The notes beneath the pieces are model-generated. The model was not told the DNA's origin. It saw only the letters and a list, made by a program, of their open reading frames with translations, and ran no database searches. From contig NZ_CP033043.1 of the NCBI RefSeq assembly GCF_003667825.1, forward strand, positions 4,534,501 through 4,598,500: DNA of 64,000 nucleotides, given 5' to 3'. Made by a program: the position numbers and the translations under genes. Below are positions 29,355-37,838 of the stretch, one piece after another. Position 1 is the first letter of the stretch. Every line of letters starts with the position of its first letter. The stretch comes from Metabacillus litoralis (GTDB lineage Bacteria; Bacillota; Bacilli; Bacillales; Bacillaceae).

Positions 29355-30317
29355 ATGTCCTATCTTTTATTAATCTTAGGTATTGCATTACTTATTAAGG
29401 GTGCTGACTTTTTCGTCGAGGGTGCATCAAGTATTGCTCGTGCTTTACATGTATCACCATTACTAATTGGGTTAACGATCGTTGCATTTGGAACAAGTTC
29501 ACCAGAAGCTACCGTCAGTATAATTGCTGCATTAGAGGAAAACGCAGGAGTTGCAATAGGGAATGTAGTAGGAAGTAATATTTTAAATATCACCTTTGTT
29601 GTTGGGATAACAGCACTTATAAACCCCTTAAAGGTAGAAAATGAAACAATTAGAAAGGAAATTCCTTTTACATTATTAGCGAGTGTGGCCCTCCTTATTT
29701 TAGTAAGTGATGTAACGCTTCAATCCTTAGAAGCTAATTTCATTACAAGAAGTGACGGATTTATATTCTTGTTATTTTTTGCAGTGTTTTTGTATTACAT
29801 TTTTGAGGTAGCAAGAAATAGTCGGGAGAAGCTGAAAGAAGAAGCTTCATTATCTAAAACAAATGCACCTTCATGGGGGAAAAATAGTCTTTTTACAATT
29901 GGTGGCTTAGTCGCTATTATTATCGGAGGAGACTTGGTCGTTGATCATGCTACTGTTATTGCTTATTCATTTGGGATGAGTGAAACATTAGTCGGTTTAA
30001 CGATTGTGGCGATTGGCACATCTTTGCCTGAGCTAATCACTTCAATCACAGCTGCTGTTAAAAAAGAAGGAGATATTGCACTTGGTAATATTGTGGGAAG
30101 TAATATTTTTAACATATTATTTGTCCTTGGTGCAGCCTCTGTTATTTCTCCATTAGCAGTGGATAGCAAAATATTTGTTGATCTTATACTTATGATTGTC
30201 CTAACTCTTATTTTACTTGTATTCTCAAGAACCAGCTTCAGAGTAGGCCGTCGTGAAGGGACATTTCTTGTAGTTGCTTATATTTGCTATATGATTTATA
30301 TCATAGTTAGAAACTAA
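29355..30317 (+). CDS. YrbG-type calcium/sodium:cation antiporter
   Basis: A 320-residue CaCA-family antiporter with about ten helices in two inverted halves. The two alpha repeats are plain: IVAFGTSSPEATVSI in the first half, with GNVVGSNILNITFV after it, and IVAIGTSLPELITSI in the second, with GNIVGSNIFNILFV. The acidic residues of GTSSPE and GTSLPE bind the cation. Members exchange calcium or potassium for sodium or protons. AGGAG lies 9 bases before the ATG. It has no operon partner; a weak hairpin and then the 154-bp repeat array follow. The ion specificity cannot be assigned. Confidence 0.93.
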   Translation: MSYLLLILGIALLIKGADFFVEGASSIARALHVSPLLIGLTIVAFGTSSPEATVSIIAALEENAGVAIGNVVGSNILNITFVVGITALINPLKVENETIRKEIPFTLLASVALLILVSDVTLQSLEANFITRSDGFIFLLFFAVFLYYIFEVARNSREKLKEEASLSKTNAPSWGKNSLFTIGGLVAIIIGGDLVVDHATVIAYSFGMSETLVGLTIVAIGTSLPELITSITAAVKKEGDIALGNIVGSNIFNILFVLGAASVISPLAVDSKIFVDLILMIVLTLILLVFSRTSFRVGRREGTFLVVAYICYMIYIIVRN

Positions 30318-30384
30318 AAGAGAGGATTGGAGGGGGAACGGGTTCCGTTTGATATCCCCAAATATAGTCATAAAATGAATTGCG

Positions 30385-30409
30385 AGGTCCAGATTTAAAA
30401 ACTGGACCT
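30385..30409 (+). terminator. Hairpin after the antiporter gene, possible terminator
   Basis: AGGTCCAG (30385-30392) pairs with CTGGACCT (30402-30409), with only a weak T-run after it. Confidence 0.5.
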
Positions 30410-30442
30410 TAATTTGTATGTGACAAAAAGTGTAGTTTAATC

Positions 30443-31110
30443 CATATGCGAATGGTATTTTAGTAAAAAATTGAAAAAAGCATACGCAAACATGAAATGT
30501 GAATGCTTTTGCATGGGTAGGTAGCTTAAAAACATACGCAAAACCCAGAAAAAGGAAAAGGTTGATACTGAAACGGCTATAATTGTAAAATTCACCCATA
30601 TGCTATTGTTTTTTTAGTGAAAAATTGAAAAAAGCATACGCAAACATGAAATGTGAATGCTTTTGCATGGGTAAGTAGCTTAAAAACATATGTAAAACCC
30701 AGAAAAAGGAAAAGTTGATACTGAAACGTCTATAGTTGAAAAATTCACCCATATGCGAATGTTTTTTTAGTGAAAAATCGAAAAAAGCATACGCAAACAT
30801 GAAATGTGAATGCTTTTGCATGGGTAAGTAGCTTAAAAATATATGCAAAACCCAGAAAAAGTAAAAAGTTGATACTGAAACGGCAATAATTGTAAAATCC
30901 ACCCATATGCGGATGTTTTTTTAGTGAAAAATTGAAAAAAGCATACGCAAACATGAAATGTGAATGCTTTCGCATGGGTAAGTAGTATTAAAACATACAC
31001 AAAATCCATAAAAAGGTAGAAGTTGATACTAAAACGGCTATAATAGTACCATTTATCCATATGCGAATGGTATTTTAGTTGAAAAATCAAAAAAGCATGC
31101 GCAAACAAGG
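30443..31110. repeat. Tandem array 3: over four copies of a 154-bp unit
   Basis: The core GCATACGCAAACATG (last copy GCATGCGCAAACAAG) starts at 30480, 30634, 30787, 30941 and 31095, that is at steps of 154, 153, 154 and 154 bases. Each core can form a nested hairpin: AAAAGCAT with ATGCTTTT, and ACAT with ATGT inside. Each unit also carries CCATATGCGAATG and a TTGATACTGAAACGGC stretch. Minus-strand open frames through the array exist but are by-products, since the step is not a multiple of 3. The array at 40925 has the same step and a related core. Confidence 0.9.
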
Positions 31111-31181
31111 AACATGAATTTTGTCATCCATTTGACAAATTCCCCCATCTAAAGATAGGTTTGAGGATAATGCCATACACA

Positions 31182-31219
31182 AATGACCATCAAAACAGTG
31201 TGCAATTTTGATGGTCATT
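31182..31219. terminator. Hairpin at the 3' side of the DUF5634 gene
   Basis: AATGACCATCAAAA (31182-31195) pairs perfectly with TTTTGATGGTCATT (31206-31219). It lies 55 bases past the minus-strand stop. The T-run is poor on both strands, so the terminator role is probable rather than certain. Confidence 0.6.
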
Positions 31220-31273
31220 CCGAAATACAATTAATGTTTGAGGTGGGTATCGGACTCAGATCCCCTCCTTTAA

Positions 31274-31576
31274 CTAAATTGATTGTAAGGCATCATCTAA
31301 ATTATCAAACCCACTAACATCATCAGTGTTTGCTTCATCTGTTTCAACAGTCCAGAGATCTTTACCAGGAGCTAATTGCCCTTCTTCTTTCATAAGATAC
31401 GGAGTATGTATCATATATGTTTTTCCTTCTTTTCGAATGGTATATCCCATATGGTAAATATCTTTCTGTCCTTGCTCTTCAAACACACCAATATCCTCTA
31501 TCCCATATTTAGTCATAAGAGGCTGAAAAGATTGTTGTAACTCTCTTACTACATCATCGCGATTAGTATATTCCAT
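31274..31576 (-). CDS. Small DUF5634-type protein
   Basis: About 100 residues, soluble and acidic, with no membrane segment or signal peptide. The central YHMGYTIRKEGKTYMIHTPYLMKE looks like a compact beta-sheet core. I recall similar short proteins in Bacillus annotated as DUF5634, but no function is known. Four candidate ATG codons cluster at the start; AAAGGAG fits best the one at 31576 (MEYTNRDDVV, 8 bases away), and a longer frame starts at 31594. It lies 57 bases or so downstream of the UDG-like gene on the same strand and could share its transcript. Confidence 0.6.
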   Translation of the reverse strand: MEYTNRDDVVRELQQSFQPLMTKYGIEDIGVFEEQGQKDIYHMGYTIRKEGKTYMIHTPYLMKEEGQLAPGKDLWTVETDEANTDDVSGFDNLDDALQSI

Positions 31577-31651
31577 CATCATTGCTCCTTTCATCTAGCT
31601 ATTCTTAATATGTCTGACAAGCCTTGATTTCATAATTAAAACTTAGGTGTT

Positions 31652-32410
31652 TTAAGAAAAAAGAGCTGCCCATTCCAACACAGTTGATATAAAAGATTGC
31701 TTGTTTTCTTTGAATTGTTTTATTCTATGCCCATTTGCACCGGATGGATGGGGAAAATTGAATAAATAAATATGATCATTCAGCTCATTATCTTTCATTA
31801 GGTTTTTTAAAATCTCTTCTACCACTTTACCTAATGGAATAATTAATGCAGGTGCTTTTATTTGTGAAAGCTCCTTAGGAAACATTTCATATGCGTAAAA
31901 AGTTAACAGCGAAGAATGGTTAATTTTGGGACGATGTCCAGTATAGTTTCTCCCTTGATAGAAAACAGGGTATTTTATGATTGATGTAGTATGGAGAAGG
32001 TCACGGTTTTCGCTAAACAAATAAGAAGAGCTTTGTATATGAAAAACATTTTGAATACCACAATGATCGAGCATGTCGATTAAATTTTTCCTCATTGCTC
32101 CTGAAAAGCTTGCAGCTATTTTGGCTTTTTTTAGTGTTTGTTCGAGTGTGGAAGACTCTGAAATAGGTAAGCAGTCAATTACCTGTTCGAAGGCGGCCTT
32201 CATTTGAGTCCAACCTGGTGTAATTCCTAAAATGACAATCTTAGCTTGATGGTTGATGTATTCATTATGTGGTGAATAATACATGGCCAACTCGTTATCT
32301 CGGTCTTGTTCAATCAAAAATGAAGGTGTTATTAAATCTTGTTTTTTAAGTGGCTTAGTAAGATTTGATGATTGGATAACAGGTAAGAAGGATTGTAGCT
32401 TGGATTCCAT
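31652..32410 (-). CDS. Uracil-DNA-glycosylase-superfamily-like protein
   Basis: A 252-residue soluble protein. Two motifs of the uracil-DNA glycosylase fold are visible: ILGITPGWTQ (about residues 60-69), like the GxxPG water-activating loop, and FPHPSGANGHR (about 223-233), like the HPS-containing DNA-minor-groove loop. The family-4 iron-sulphur cysteines are absent, and the catalytic acidic residue of family 4 (GEAPG) is replaced by Ile-Thr. It may therefore act on another lesion or have lost glycosylase activity. GGGAGA precedes the ATG. It is transcribed away from the FMN-reductase-like gene. I am confident of the fold resemblance, not of the reaction. Confidence 0.6.
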   Translation of the reverse strand: MESKLQSFLPVIQSSNLTKPLKKQDLITPSFLIEQDRDNELAMYYSPHNEYINHQAKIVILGITPGWTQMKAAFEQVIDCLPISESSTLEQTLKKAKIAASFSGAMRKNLIDMLDHCGIQNVFHIQSSSYLFSENRDLLHTTSIIKYPVFYQGRNYTGHRPKINHSSLLTFYAYEMFPKELSQIKAPALIIPLGKVVEEILKNLMKDNELNDHIYLFNFPHPSGANGHRIKQFKENKQSFISTVLEWAALFS

Positions 32411-32588
32411 GATTTCTCTCCCATTAGTTATTGAGGTCTTATTTTATGTACTTTTCTAAAAGACATACATTAAGGGCATCTGGGGGAAATTGCTGTAGGT
32501 TTATTTCTGAAATTGTCGAAAAAAGGTTTTAATATAGGCTTGATGTGGAATGAAAGAAACAAACATCCATAATAAAGGAGCTGTTGAT

Positions 32589-33200
32589 ATGAAAGCACTG
32601 TATTTAAATACATCATTAAAAAAGAGTGATCAGGAATCTAACACAAGTGCACTTATGAAAGAGTCAAGATATTGGTTAGAAAATAAAGGGATTACAACCG
32701 AGGAATTAAGATTAGCAGATTATCAGATTGCATACGGTATGGAATCCGATATGGGTGAGGGAGACCAGTGGCCTGAGGTATTAGAAAAAGTCAAAGAAGC
32801 AAATATTGTTGTCGTTGGAACGCCTATTTGGTTAGGTGGAAATAGTAGTATCGCCACTTTATTAATGGAAAGATTATATGCTTCAAGTATGGAAAAAAAT
32901 GAAAAAGGACAGAGCATTTTTTATAATAAAATTGGTGGAGCGGTTGTAACGGGAAATGAGGATGGTGCAAAGGATTCTGCCAAATCACTTCTGTACGGAC
33001 TTCAGCACATTGGCTTTACCGTTCCGCCAAATGTTGATGCCTATTGGGTTGGAGAGGCTGGTCCAGGCCCTTCATATATAGAAGAAGGAAGAGGCAATGA
33101 CTTCACGAACGGAAAGGTCAAAACATTATCTTATAACCTTGTTCATTTTGCAAAGCTACTAGTGAATCATCCTATTCCTGCTGAGGGGAATACTTTATAA
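32589..33200 (+). CDS. NADPH-dependent FMN reductase / flavodoxin-fold oxidoreductase
   Basis: A 203-residue flavodoxin-like protein. It starts MKALYLNTSLKKSDQESNTS, the phosphate-binding loop of FMN, and has IVVVGTPIWLGGNSSIATLL, the second FMN loop, typical of the NADPH-dependent FMN reductase family. Such enzymes reduce quinones, azo compounds or free flavin. The start at 32589 has AAAGGAG 8 bases upstream; a longer frame opens at 32550. A TGTCGAA word 69 bases upstream matches the Spo0A box, but one such hit is expected by chance. A terminator follows at once. Its substrate cannot be assigned. Confidence 0.82.
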   Translation: MKALYLNTSLKKSDQESNTSALMKESRYWLENKGITTEELRLADYQIAYGMESDMGEGDQWPEVLEKVKEANIVVVGTPIWLGGNSSIATLLMERLYASSMEKNEKGQSIFYNKIGGAVVTGNEDGAKDSAKSLLYGLQHIGFTVPPNVDAYWVGEAGPGPSYIEEGRGNDFTNGKVKTLSYNLVHFAKLLVNHPIPAEGNTL

Positions 33201-33222
33201 AAGGGAAAACTAACTAATGAAG

Positions 33223-33256
33223 TCCAGAATTAGAAAAAACTAATTCTGGATTTTTC
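33223..33256 (+). terminator. Terminator after the oxidoreductase gene
   Basis: TCCAGAATTAG (33223-33233) pairs perfectly with CTAATTCTGGA (33240-33250), then TTTTT. Confidence 0.88.
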
Positions 33257-33260
33257 AATA

Positions 33261-33309
33261 TTGACTTGTGGTAAATTATGGTATATATTTTTATTGAACA
33301 GTGGTTAAT
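33261..33309 (+). promoter_or_regulatory. tetR promoter and operator 1
   Basis: TTGACT (33261-33266), a 17-base spacer and TATATT (33284-33289) form a good sigma-A promoter. The next bases, ATTGAACAGTGGTTAAT (33293-33309), are an imperfect dyad that recurs with one changed base at 33917, in front of the next gene. This is the likely TetR operator. Confidence 0.65.
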
Positions 33310-33328
33310 AAATGATAAGGAGAAAAAA

Positions 33329-33901
33329 ATGTCACCTAGAAAATCAGTAGATAAAGAATTATCAAGAGAAATGATCCTAGACGTAGCAAGAATTCTTTTC
33401 GTAAAAGATGGATATGAACATGTTTCAATGAGAAAGATTGCAAAAGAGCTTGGGTATAGTCATGGAGCACTTTATTATCATTTTAAAAATAAGGCAGAGT
33501 TATTTTATGCACTAGTCGCAGATGGTTTTTTATTGTTAAATCAAAGGTTAGAAGAAGTCATGGAAAAGGAGCTTTCAAAAGAAGATAAACTAAAAGAAGT
33601 ATTTCTAGCTTATATCCATTTTGGAATGACCAATCCAAGTCATTATGAAACGATGTTTCTTACAAAAGATCAAGAATTAAAAAGCTTTTTACAAGAAGAG
33701 CCTAATAACAGCTTTGAAAAATTTGCACAAGCGGTTCATTCTTTAGTGAACATAAACATTACACCGAAGGATATTTATTCAATCTTTTTATCTCTCCATG
33801 GCTTTGTAACTCATTTCATTTTTAAGGGGCAGAAATATGAGGATAATAAAGCTCTTGCAGAATCACATATCCAGTTAATTTTGCGTTCGATACAGTCATA
33901 A
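33329..33901 (+). CDS. TetR-family transcriptional regulator
   Basis: A 190-residue TetR-family protein. The helix-turn-helix is VSMRKIAKELGYSHGALYYHF (about residues 32-52), ending in YYHF. The C-terminal domain carries the TetR_C pattern YIHFGMTNPSHYETMF seen in many Bacillus regulators. The ATG at 33329 has AAGGAG just upstream; the frame also opens at 33278 but lacks a binding site there. The same 17-base dyad lies at its promoter and upstream of the following epimerase-like gene, so it probably represses both. The inducer is unknown. Confidence 0.9.
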   Translation: MSPRKSVDKELSREMILDVARILFVKDGYEHVSMRKIAKELGYSHGALYYHFKNKAELFYALVADGFLLLNQRLEEVMEKELSKEDKLKEVFLAYIHFGMTNPSHYETMFLTKDQELKSFLQEEPNNSFEKFAQAVHSLVNINITPKDIYSIFLSLHGFVTHFIFKGQKYEDNKALAESHIQLILRSIQS

Positions 33902-33916
33902 TTTTTTTTAACATTA

Positions 33917-33933
33917 ATTGAACGGTGGTTAAT
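33917..33933. promoter_or_regulatory. Operator 2 of the TetR regulator
   Basis: ATTGAACGGTGGTTAAT matches operator 1 (33293) in 16 of 17 bases. It overlaps the stretch just before AAAGGAGG of the epimerase-like gene. Confidence 0.65.
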
Positions 33934-33949
33934 TAAAGGAGGAAGACAA

Positions 33950-34885
33950 ATGAAAAAAGCGTTAGTACTTGGTGCATCTGGTGGTATGGGGAGTGCTATT
34001 ACATTTGAGTTAATTTCTCGGGGAGTTAAAGTAATTGCTTTTGCTCGGAATATTAAAAAGTTACAAGCATTATATGAGGGAAACAACCTTGTAGAAATCC
34101 GAAAGGGAGATGTTTTTAACTATTCTCAATTAAAAGATGCAGCAAAGGATGTAGAGTATATTTATCATTCAGTAAATTTACCTTATCAGGAATGGGCGAC
34201 AAAACAAGAACCGATGATAAACAATATTTTACAAGTGTCAGAGAATGTTGGGGCTAAACTTGCAGTTGTTGACAATATTTACTCTTATGCTGAAAGTACA
34301 GGGGAAAAAGCAACAGAGCAATATGCGAAAAATCCACAAACGAAAAAAGGGAAAATTCGTTTGCAAATTGAAAAGATGGTAATGGACTCAAAGGTTCAAG
34401 CATTTATTGCACACTTTCCTGATTTTTATGGACCATATGCTGAAAGTACAGTTCTCCACTATTTCCTTCAGTCAATAATCGATAATAAAAAGGCAATGTT
34501 TGTTGGGAACAAAAAAGTACCAAGAGAGTATATTTATACGCCTGATGGAGCGAAAGCAATGGTAGAGCTTTCTTTAAATGAAAAAGCTTATGGACAATGC
34601 TGGAATATTCCTGGTACAGGGGTGATAACAGGTGAAGAAATCATTAAAATCATACAGGAAATAGCAGGCTATTCAAAAAAGGTATCAACAATAACCAAAA
34701 ATATGGTGCGTTTTATCGGGATTTTTGACCCCAGCATGAGGGAGTATGTAGAGATGTATGATTTGACTCAAAAGCCGTTAATTTTAAATGGAGAAAAATT
34801 AGAATGTTTAATTGGACCTATTCAAAAAACCTCTTATAAAGAGGGTTTAGAAAGAACATTGAATAACATGAAGGAAAAAATCTAA
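33950..34885 (+). CDS. NAD-dependent epimerase/dehydratase family protein
   Basis: A 311-residue short-chain dehydrogenase-like protein of the extended type. The N-terminal ALVLGASGGMGSAITFELI is the NAD(P)-binding Rossmann loop. The usual YxxxK motif is not obvious: the matching area reads DNIYSYAEST, with the lysine displaced. This fits the atypical NmrA- or epimerase-like branch. The C-terminal part (about 180-300) would bind the substrate. AAAGGAGG lies 7 bases before the ATG. It follows its presumed regulator TetR by 48 bases with a copy of the operator between. The reaction is not known. Confidence 0.8.
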   Translation: MKKALVLGASGGMGSAITFELISRGVKVIAFARNIKKLQALYEGNNLVEIRKGDVFNYSQLKDAAKDVEYIYHSVNLPYQEWATKQEPMINNILQVSENVGAKLAVVDNIYSYAESTGEKATEQYAKNPQTKKGKIRLQIEKMVMDSKVQAFIAHFPDFYGPYAESTVLHYFLQSIIDNKKAMFVGNKKVPREYIYTPDGAKAMVELSLNEKAYGQCWNIPGTGVITGEEIIKIIQEIAGYSKKVSTITKNMVRFIGIFDPSMREYVEMYDLTQKPLILNGEKLECLIGPIQKTSYKEGLERTLNNMKEKI

Positions 34886-34906
34886 TTTCTATATAATTCC
34901 AGAATG

Positions 34907-34939
34907 AAAAAGATGTCTTGAAATTGTGACATCTTTTTT
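34907..34939 (+). terminator. Terminator after the epimerase-like gene
   Basis: AAAAAGATGTC (34907-34917) pairs with GACATCTTTTT (34928-34938), with T residues on the 3' side. Confidence 0.85.
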
Positions 34940-35101
34940 AATTATATTGTTAGAATATCTTTCGTTTTACTAGATAAAGAGAGAAACATATTATAAGATT
35001 TTATATACATCTTTAAAATTGTGTAAATTTCCCTATTTTTCTTACTAGTCTAGTATATATAGTGCTATTATATAAGTAAAATTCTGACAAAATGAGGATG
35101 A

Positions 35102-36340
35102 ATGATGAATAAGATTGGGCAAATTTCTCTAGTAACGATTTCAATATTGTATACAGGAATTGAAAAAATTTTATACAATGAGGCATTTTTTTCATTGGAT
35201 TTTTTCGTTTTTACCATTATTGCCTGGATATGTGGACGGCAATATGATGTAGCAAGATATTATACAAAAAAGGCACGTGCAAGTGAAGAGAGTTACAAAC
35301 AATTGATTGACTCTTTCCCTGAATCAATTATCATTCATCAAGACTTTAAAGTTATCTACATCAACAATGCAGCTGCTCTGATGGTAGGAGCTAATAACAA
35401 AAATGATGTTATTAGTAAGTCTCTTTTTGATTTCATCACACCAGGATATCAGGATCGTGTATATGAGCGTATGAAATTGATTAATAAAGAAAAACAGCCA
35501 TTATGTAATATTGAATATGAAGTTCAGCGTTTAGATGGAGCGAGATTCTTCTTTGATGGTACATCTATGTCTATCACATTTGGTGAAAGAGATGCAGTTC
35601 TGACGATTGGAAAAGATATTACTGAGAAAAAAGAACAGACAGAACGTTTACTATTAAAATCAGAAAAGCTTGCCTTACTAGGTCAAATGGCTGCAGGAAT
35701 TGCCCATGAAATAAGAAATCCTCTTACATCAATAAAGGGATTTATTCAGTTATTTAAATCGAATCAGTTAGAAGAAACGTATTATAATATTGTTTTATCT
35801 GAGCTTGATCGAATCAATTCAATCGTTGGAGAATTTCTTGTGCTCGCTAAACCAAGTGCTTCTATTTTCGTAGAAAAAGATATAAAAGAGTTAATAAAAG
35901 ACGTGATAACATTAATGAGTACTCAATCAATTATAAATAACATTCAAATCTCTTCAGAATTTGATCCTGACCTACCTAAGATATGCTGTGAAGAAGCTCA
36001 GCTAAAGCAGGTATTTTTAAATTTATTTAAAAATGCAATTGAAGCAATGCCAAATGGGGGCCAAATTGAATTAAAAGTGAAGCTGATAGAAGCTGGGACA
36101 ATATCTGTTCACCTTATTGATCAGGGGATAGGTATTTCACCAGAAAGATTACCGACCCTTGGTGAGCCCTTTTATACTACGAAGGAAAAGGGCACAGGGT
36201 TGGGACTAATGACTTGTTATAAGATTATAGAATCACATAAAGGGAAGATGACTATTCAAAGTGAAGTGAATAAGGGCACGACCATTCAGCTTACCTTACC
36301 GACTATGACTCAGCCCTTATTAAAAAGGGAATTCGTTTAG
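35102..36340 (+). CDS. PAS-domain sporulation-type histidine kinase (orphan)
   Basis: A 412-residue kinase. Two short hydrophobic segments (about residues 5-22 and 28-45) anchor it. One PAS domain follows (about 62-175). The phosphoacceptor is His202 in MAAGIAHEIRNPLTSIKGFIQLF, which is very close to the KinA-E type of HisKA domain. The ATPase domain has NLFKNAIEAM, IDQGIGISPE and KGTGLGLMTCYKII. No response regulator adjoins it, so it is a candidate phosphorelay kinase. GAGG lies a few bases before the tandem ATGATG. The frame is complete and intact. Confidence 0.9.
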   Translation: MMNKIGQISLVTISILYTGIEKILYNEAFFSLDFFVFTIIAWICGRQYDVARYYTKKARASEESYKQLIDSFPESIIIHQDFKVIYINNAAALMVGANNKNDVISKSLFDFITPGYQDRVYERMKLINKEKQPLCNIEYEVQRLDGARFFFDGTSMSITFGERDAVLTIGKDITEKKEQTERLLLKSEKLALLGQMAAGIAHEIRNPLTSIKGFIQLFKSNQLEETYYNIVLSELDRINSIVGEFLVLAKPSASIFVEKDIKELIKDVITLMSTQSIINNIQISSEFDPDLPKICCEEAQLKQVFLNLFKNAIEAMPNGGQIELKVKLIEAGTISVHLIDQGIGISPERLPTLGEPFYTTKEKGTGLGLMTCYKIIESHKGKMTIQSEVNKGTTIQLTLPTMTQPLLKREFV

Positions 36341-36350
36341 AAATGAGATA

Positions 36351-36393
36351 ATAAAATAACAGAGGGTTACTTAAAGGCCCTCTGTTATTTTAT
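36351..36393. terminator. Bidirectional terminator
   Basis: AAAATAACAGAGGG (36353-36366) pairs perfectly with CCCTCTGTTATTTT (36378-36391), between converging genes. Confidence 0.88.
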
Positions 36394-36915
36394 TTATTTC
36401 TGAATTTCTTTTAATTGCTTAACCAACTCATGAAACAGCTCTTCGTCCCGGTCATCCAATGCTTTATTGATTCTGCTTTTCAGTAAAGCAACTTCAACAA
36501 CTAAATCTGTTGCTTTTGCATCCTTTTCTGATTGTTCGTATTGTTTAATAGAATGAATTCGATGTGTTTCAACTAGCTGTGTATAGCGGTGATCAGAATG
36601 TTTACCAAAGTAATGGAGGATGAGATAAACTTTTTCAGAAGGGCTGCTCATTAATGAACCAAAAGCCCGTGAAACATCTTCTGTTTTTTGACCATTAGTG
36701 TAAAAGAGAAACCCTGATTCATCAGAATTAATACTTGAAACAACAATCGTACGGTCTTTTGGATGAACATAATCAGTAAAAGATAAGTTCTTTAGAATAT
36801 GATGGTTTTTCTGAATATATTCTATAAGTCTCCGAGCTTCTTTATTTTTTAACTGATGGTTGTTCAAAAACCATTTTAGAAATTCATCTTTCTTACTAGT
36901 TGAGATCCAGTTCAT
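36394..36915 (-). CDS. YpiB/ReoY-like protein (UPF0302 plus IDEAL domain)
   Basis: About 173 residues. The N-terminal part, WISTSKKDEFLKWFLNNHQL, matches the start of B. subtilis YpiB and its relative ReoY (UPF0302). The C-terminal 40 residues, with LLKSRINKALDDRDEELFHE, fit the IDEAL domain. In Listeria, ReoY helps control turnover of the UDP-GlcNAc enzyme MurA by ClpCP; whether this paralogue does so is unknown. The start at 36915 has AAAGGAGG five bases upstream; a longer frame opens at 36951. It is a single gene, convergent with the PAS kinase. The call rests on recalled sequence patterns. Confidence 0.72.
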   Translation of the reverse strand: MNWISTSKKDEFLKWFLNNHQLKNKEARRLIEYIQKNHHILKNLSFTDYVHPKDRTIVVSSINSDESGFLFYTNGQKTEDVSRAFGSLMSSPSEKVYLILHYFGKHSDHRYTQLVETHRIHSIKQYEQSEKDAKATDLVVEVALLKSRINKALDDRDEELFHELVKQLKEIQK

Positions 36916-37141
36916 ATTATCCTCCTTTCTAGCACTCTTTCCTTCTATCATAACAGATCTATTATAGTAAATTACATACTTATCACCATAAAGGTATATT
37001 TTTTAACATGTTGATGGTAAGTTCTCTTACATCAGTTAATAAATAACAAATTATTGATCTTTACACTTATATATAGGTTAGATAATTATGTTATGATCGG
37101 GTAAAAGACAAGTATAATCAGGATTTAAAAGGGAGAACAGA

Positions 37142-37744
37142 ATGGAAGAGAAGGATTATGAACACTTGCTTAATATTTGTACGTCAGGAGATCAGAAGGG
37201 GTTTCACAAGTCCTTTCATTATCATCGTTATGAACCTACTCCTTATAATGGATTAAAGCAGCTATTTTCCCAATATCAGTTGCAAAGTAATGATCGAATT
37301 GTTGATTTTGGATGTGGTAAGGGCAGGTTGCCATTTTACATTCACTACTTATTTGGATCTTCTGTAGCTGGAGTCGAGATGAACAAAGACTTTTATGAAA
37401 TGGCAGTAAAAAATCGTTCCTGTTATTTAAAAAAAACGAAAAAAAATGGTAACAATATTATTTTTCACAATTGCCTTGCTGAACACTACCCAATTAAACA
37501 GGCTGACAATATTTTTTATTTTTTTAATCCATTCTCTATTCAAATCTTTATGAAGGTTATAAATAACATTATGTACTCCTTTGAGAAATGTGAACGACAC
37601 CTTGAGTTGATCTTATATTATGCGGCTGAAGAATACATTTATTACTTAGAAAATCAGACGGCTTTTTCCCTAAAACAAGAGATTAAGATCAATGGATTAT
37701 ATGAGCAAAATCAGAATGAGAGATTTTTAATATATGAATTGTGA
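37142..37744 (+). CDS. Class I SAM-dependent methyltransferase
   Basis: A 200-residue soluble protein with the SAM-binding motif I IVDFGCGKGRLPFYI (about residues 59-73), an acidic motif II at VAGVEMNKDFYEMA, and FYFFNPFS (about 128-135), the Asn-Pro-Phe that would be the catalytic loop (NPF rather than NPPY). The first 40 residues (FHYHRYEPTPYNGLKQLF) look like a conserved substrate-binding lead-in. GGGAG lies 6 bases before the ATG. The gene is separate from its neighbours. The methylated substrate is unknown. Confidence 0.82.
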   Translation: MEEKDYEHLLNICTSGDQKGFHKSFHYHRYEPTPYNGLKQLFSQYQLQSNDRIVDFGCGKGRLPFYIHYLFGSSVAGVEMNKDFYEMAVKNRSCYLKKTKKNGNNIIFHNCLAEHYPIKQADNIFYFFNPFSIQIFMKVINNIMYSFEKCERHLELILYYAAEEYIYYLENQTAFSLKQEIKINGLYEQNQNERFLIYEL

Positions 37745-37838
37745 GATCATCCTTTAAAAATTTAAGCTATTTAGAGATTTCTACTTGATACGTTATAATC
37801 AGTATATAACTGTTTATTTTAAGGGTTGAAGAAGCGTT

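Noticed and set aside
30225..31108. Overlapping minus-strand open frames of 76-124 residues in array 3, and similar ones in array 4
   Set aside because: All consist of translated 154-bp repeats without ribosome binding sites; the step is not a multiple of 3.
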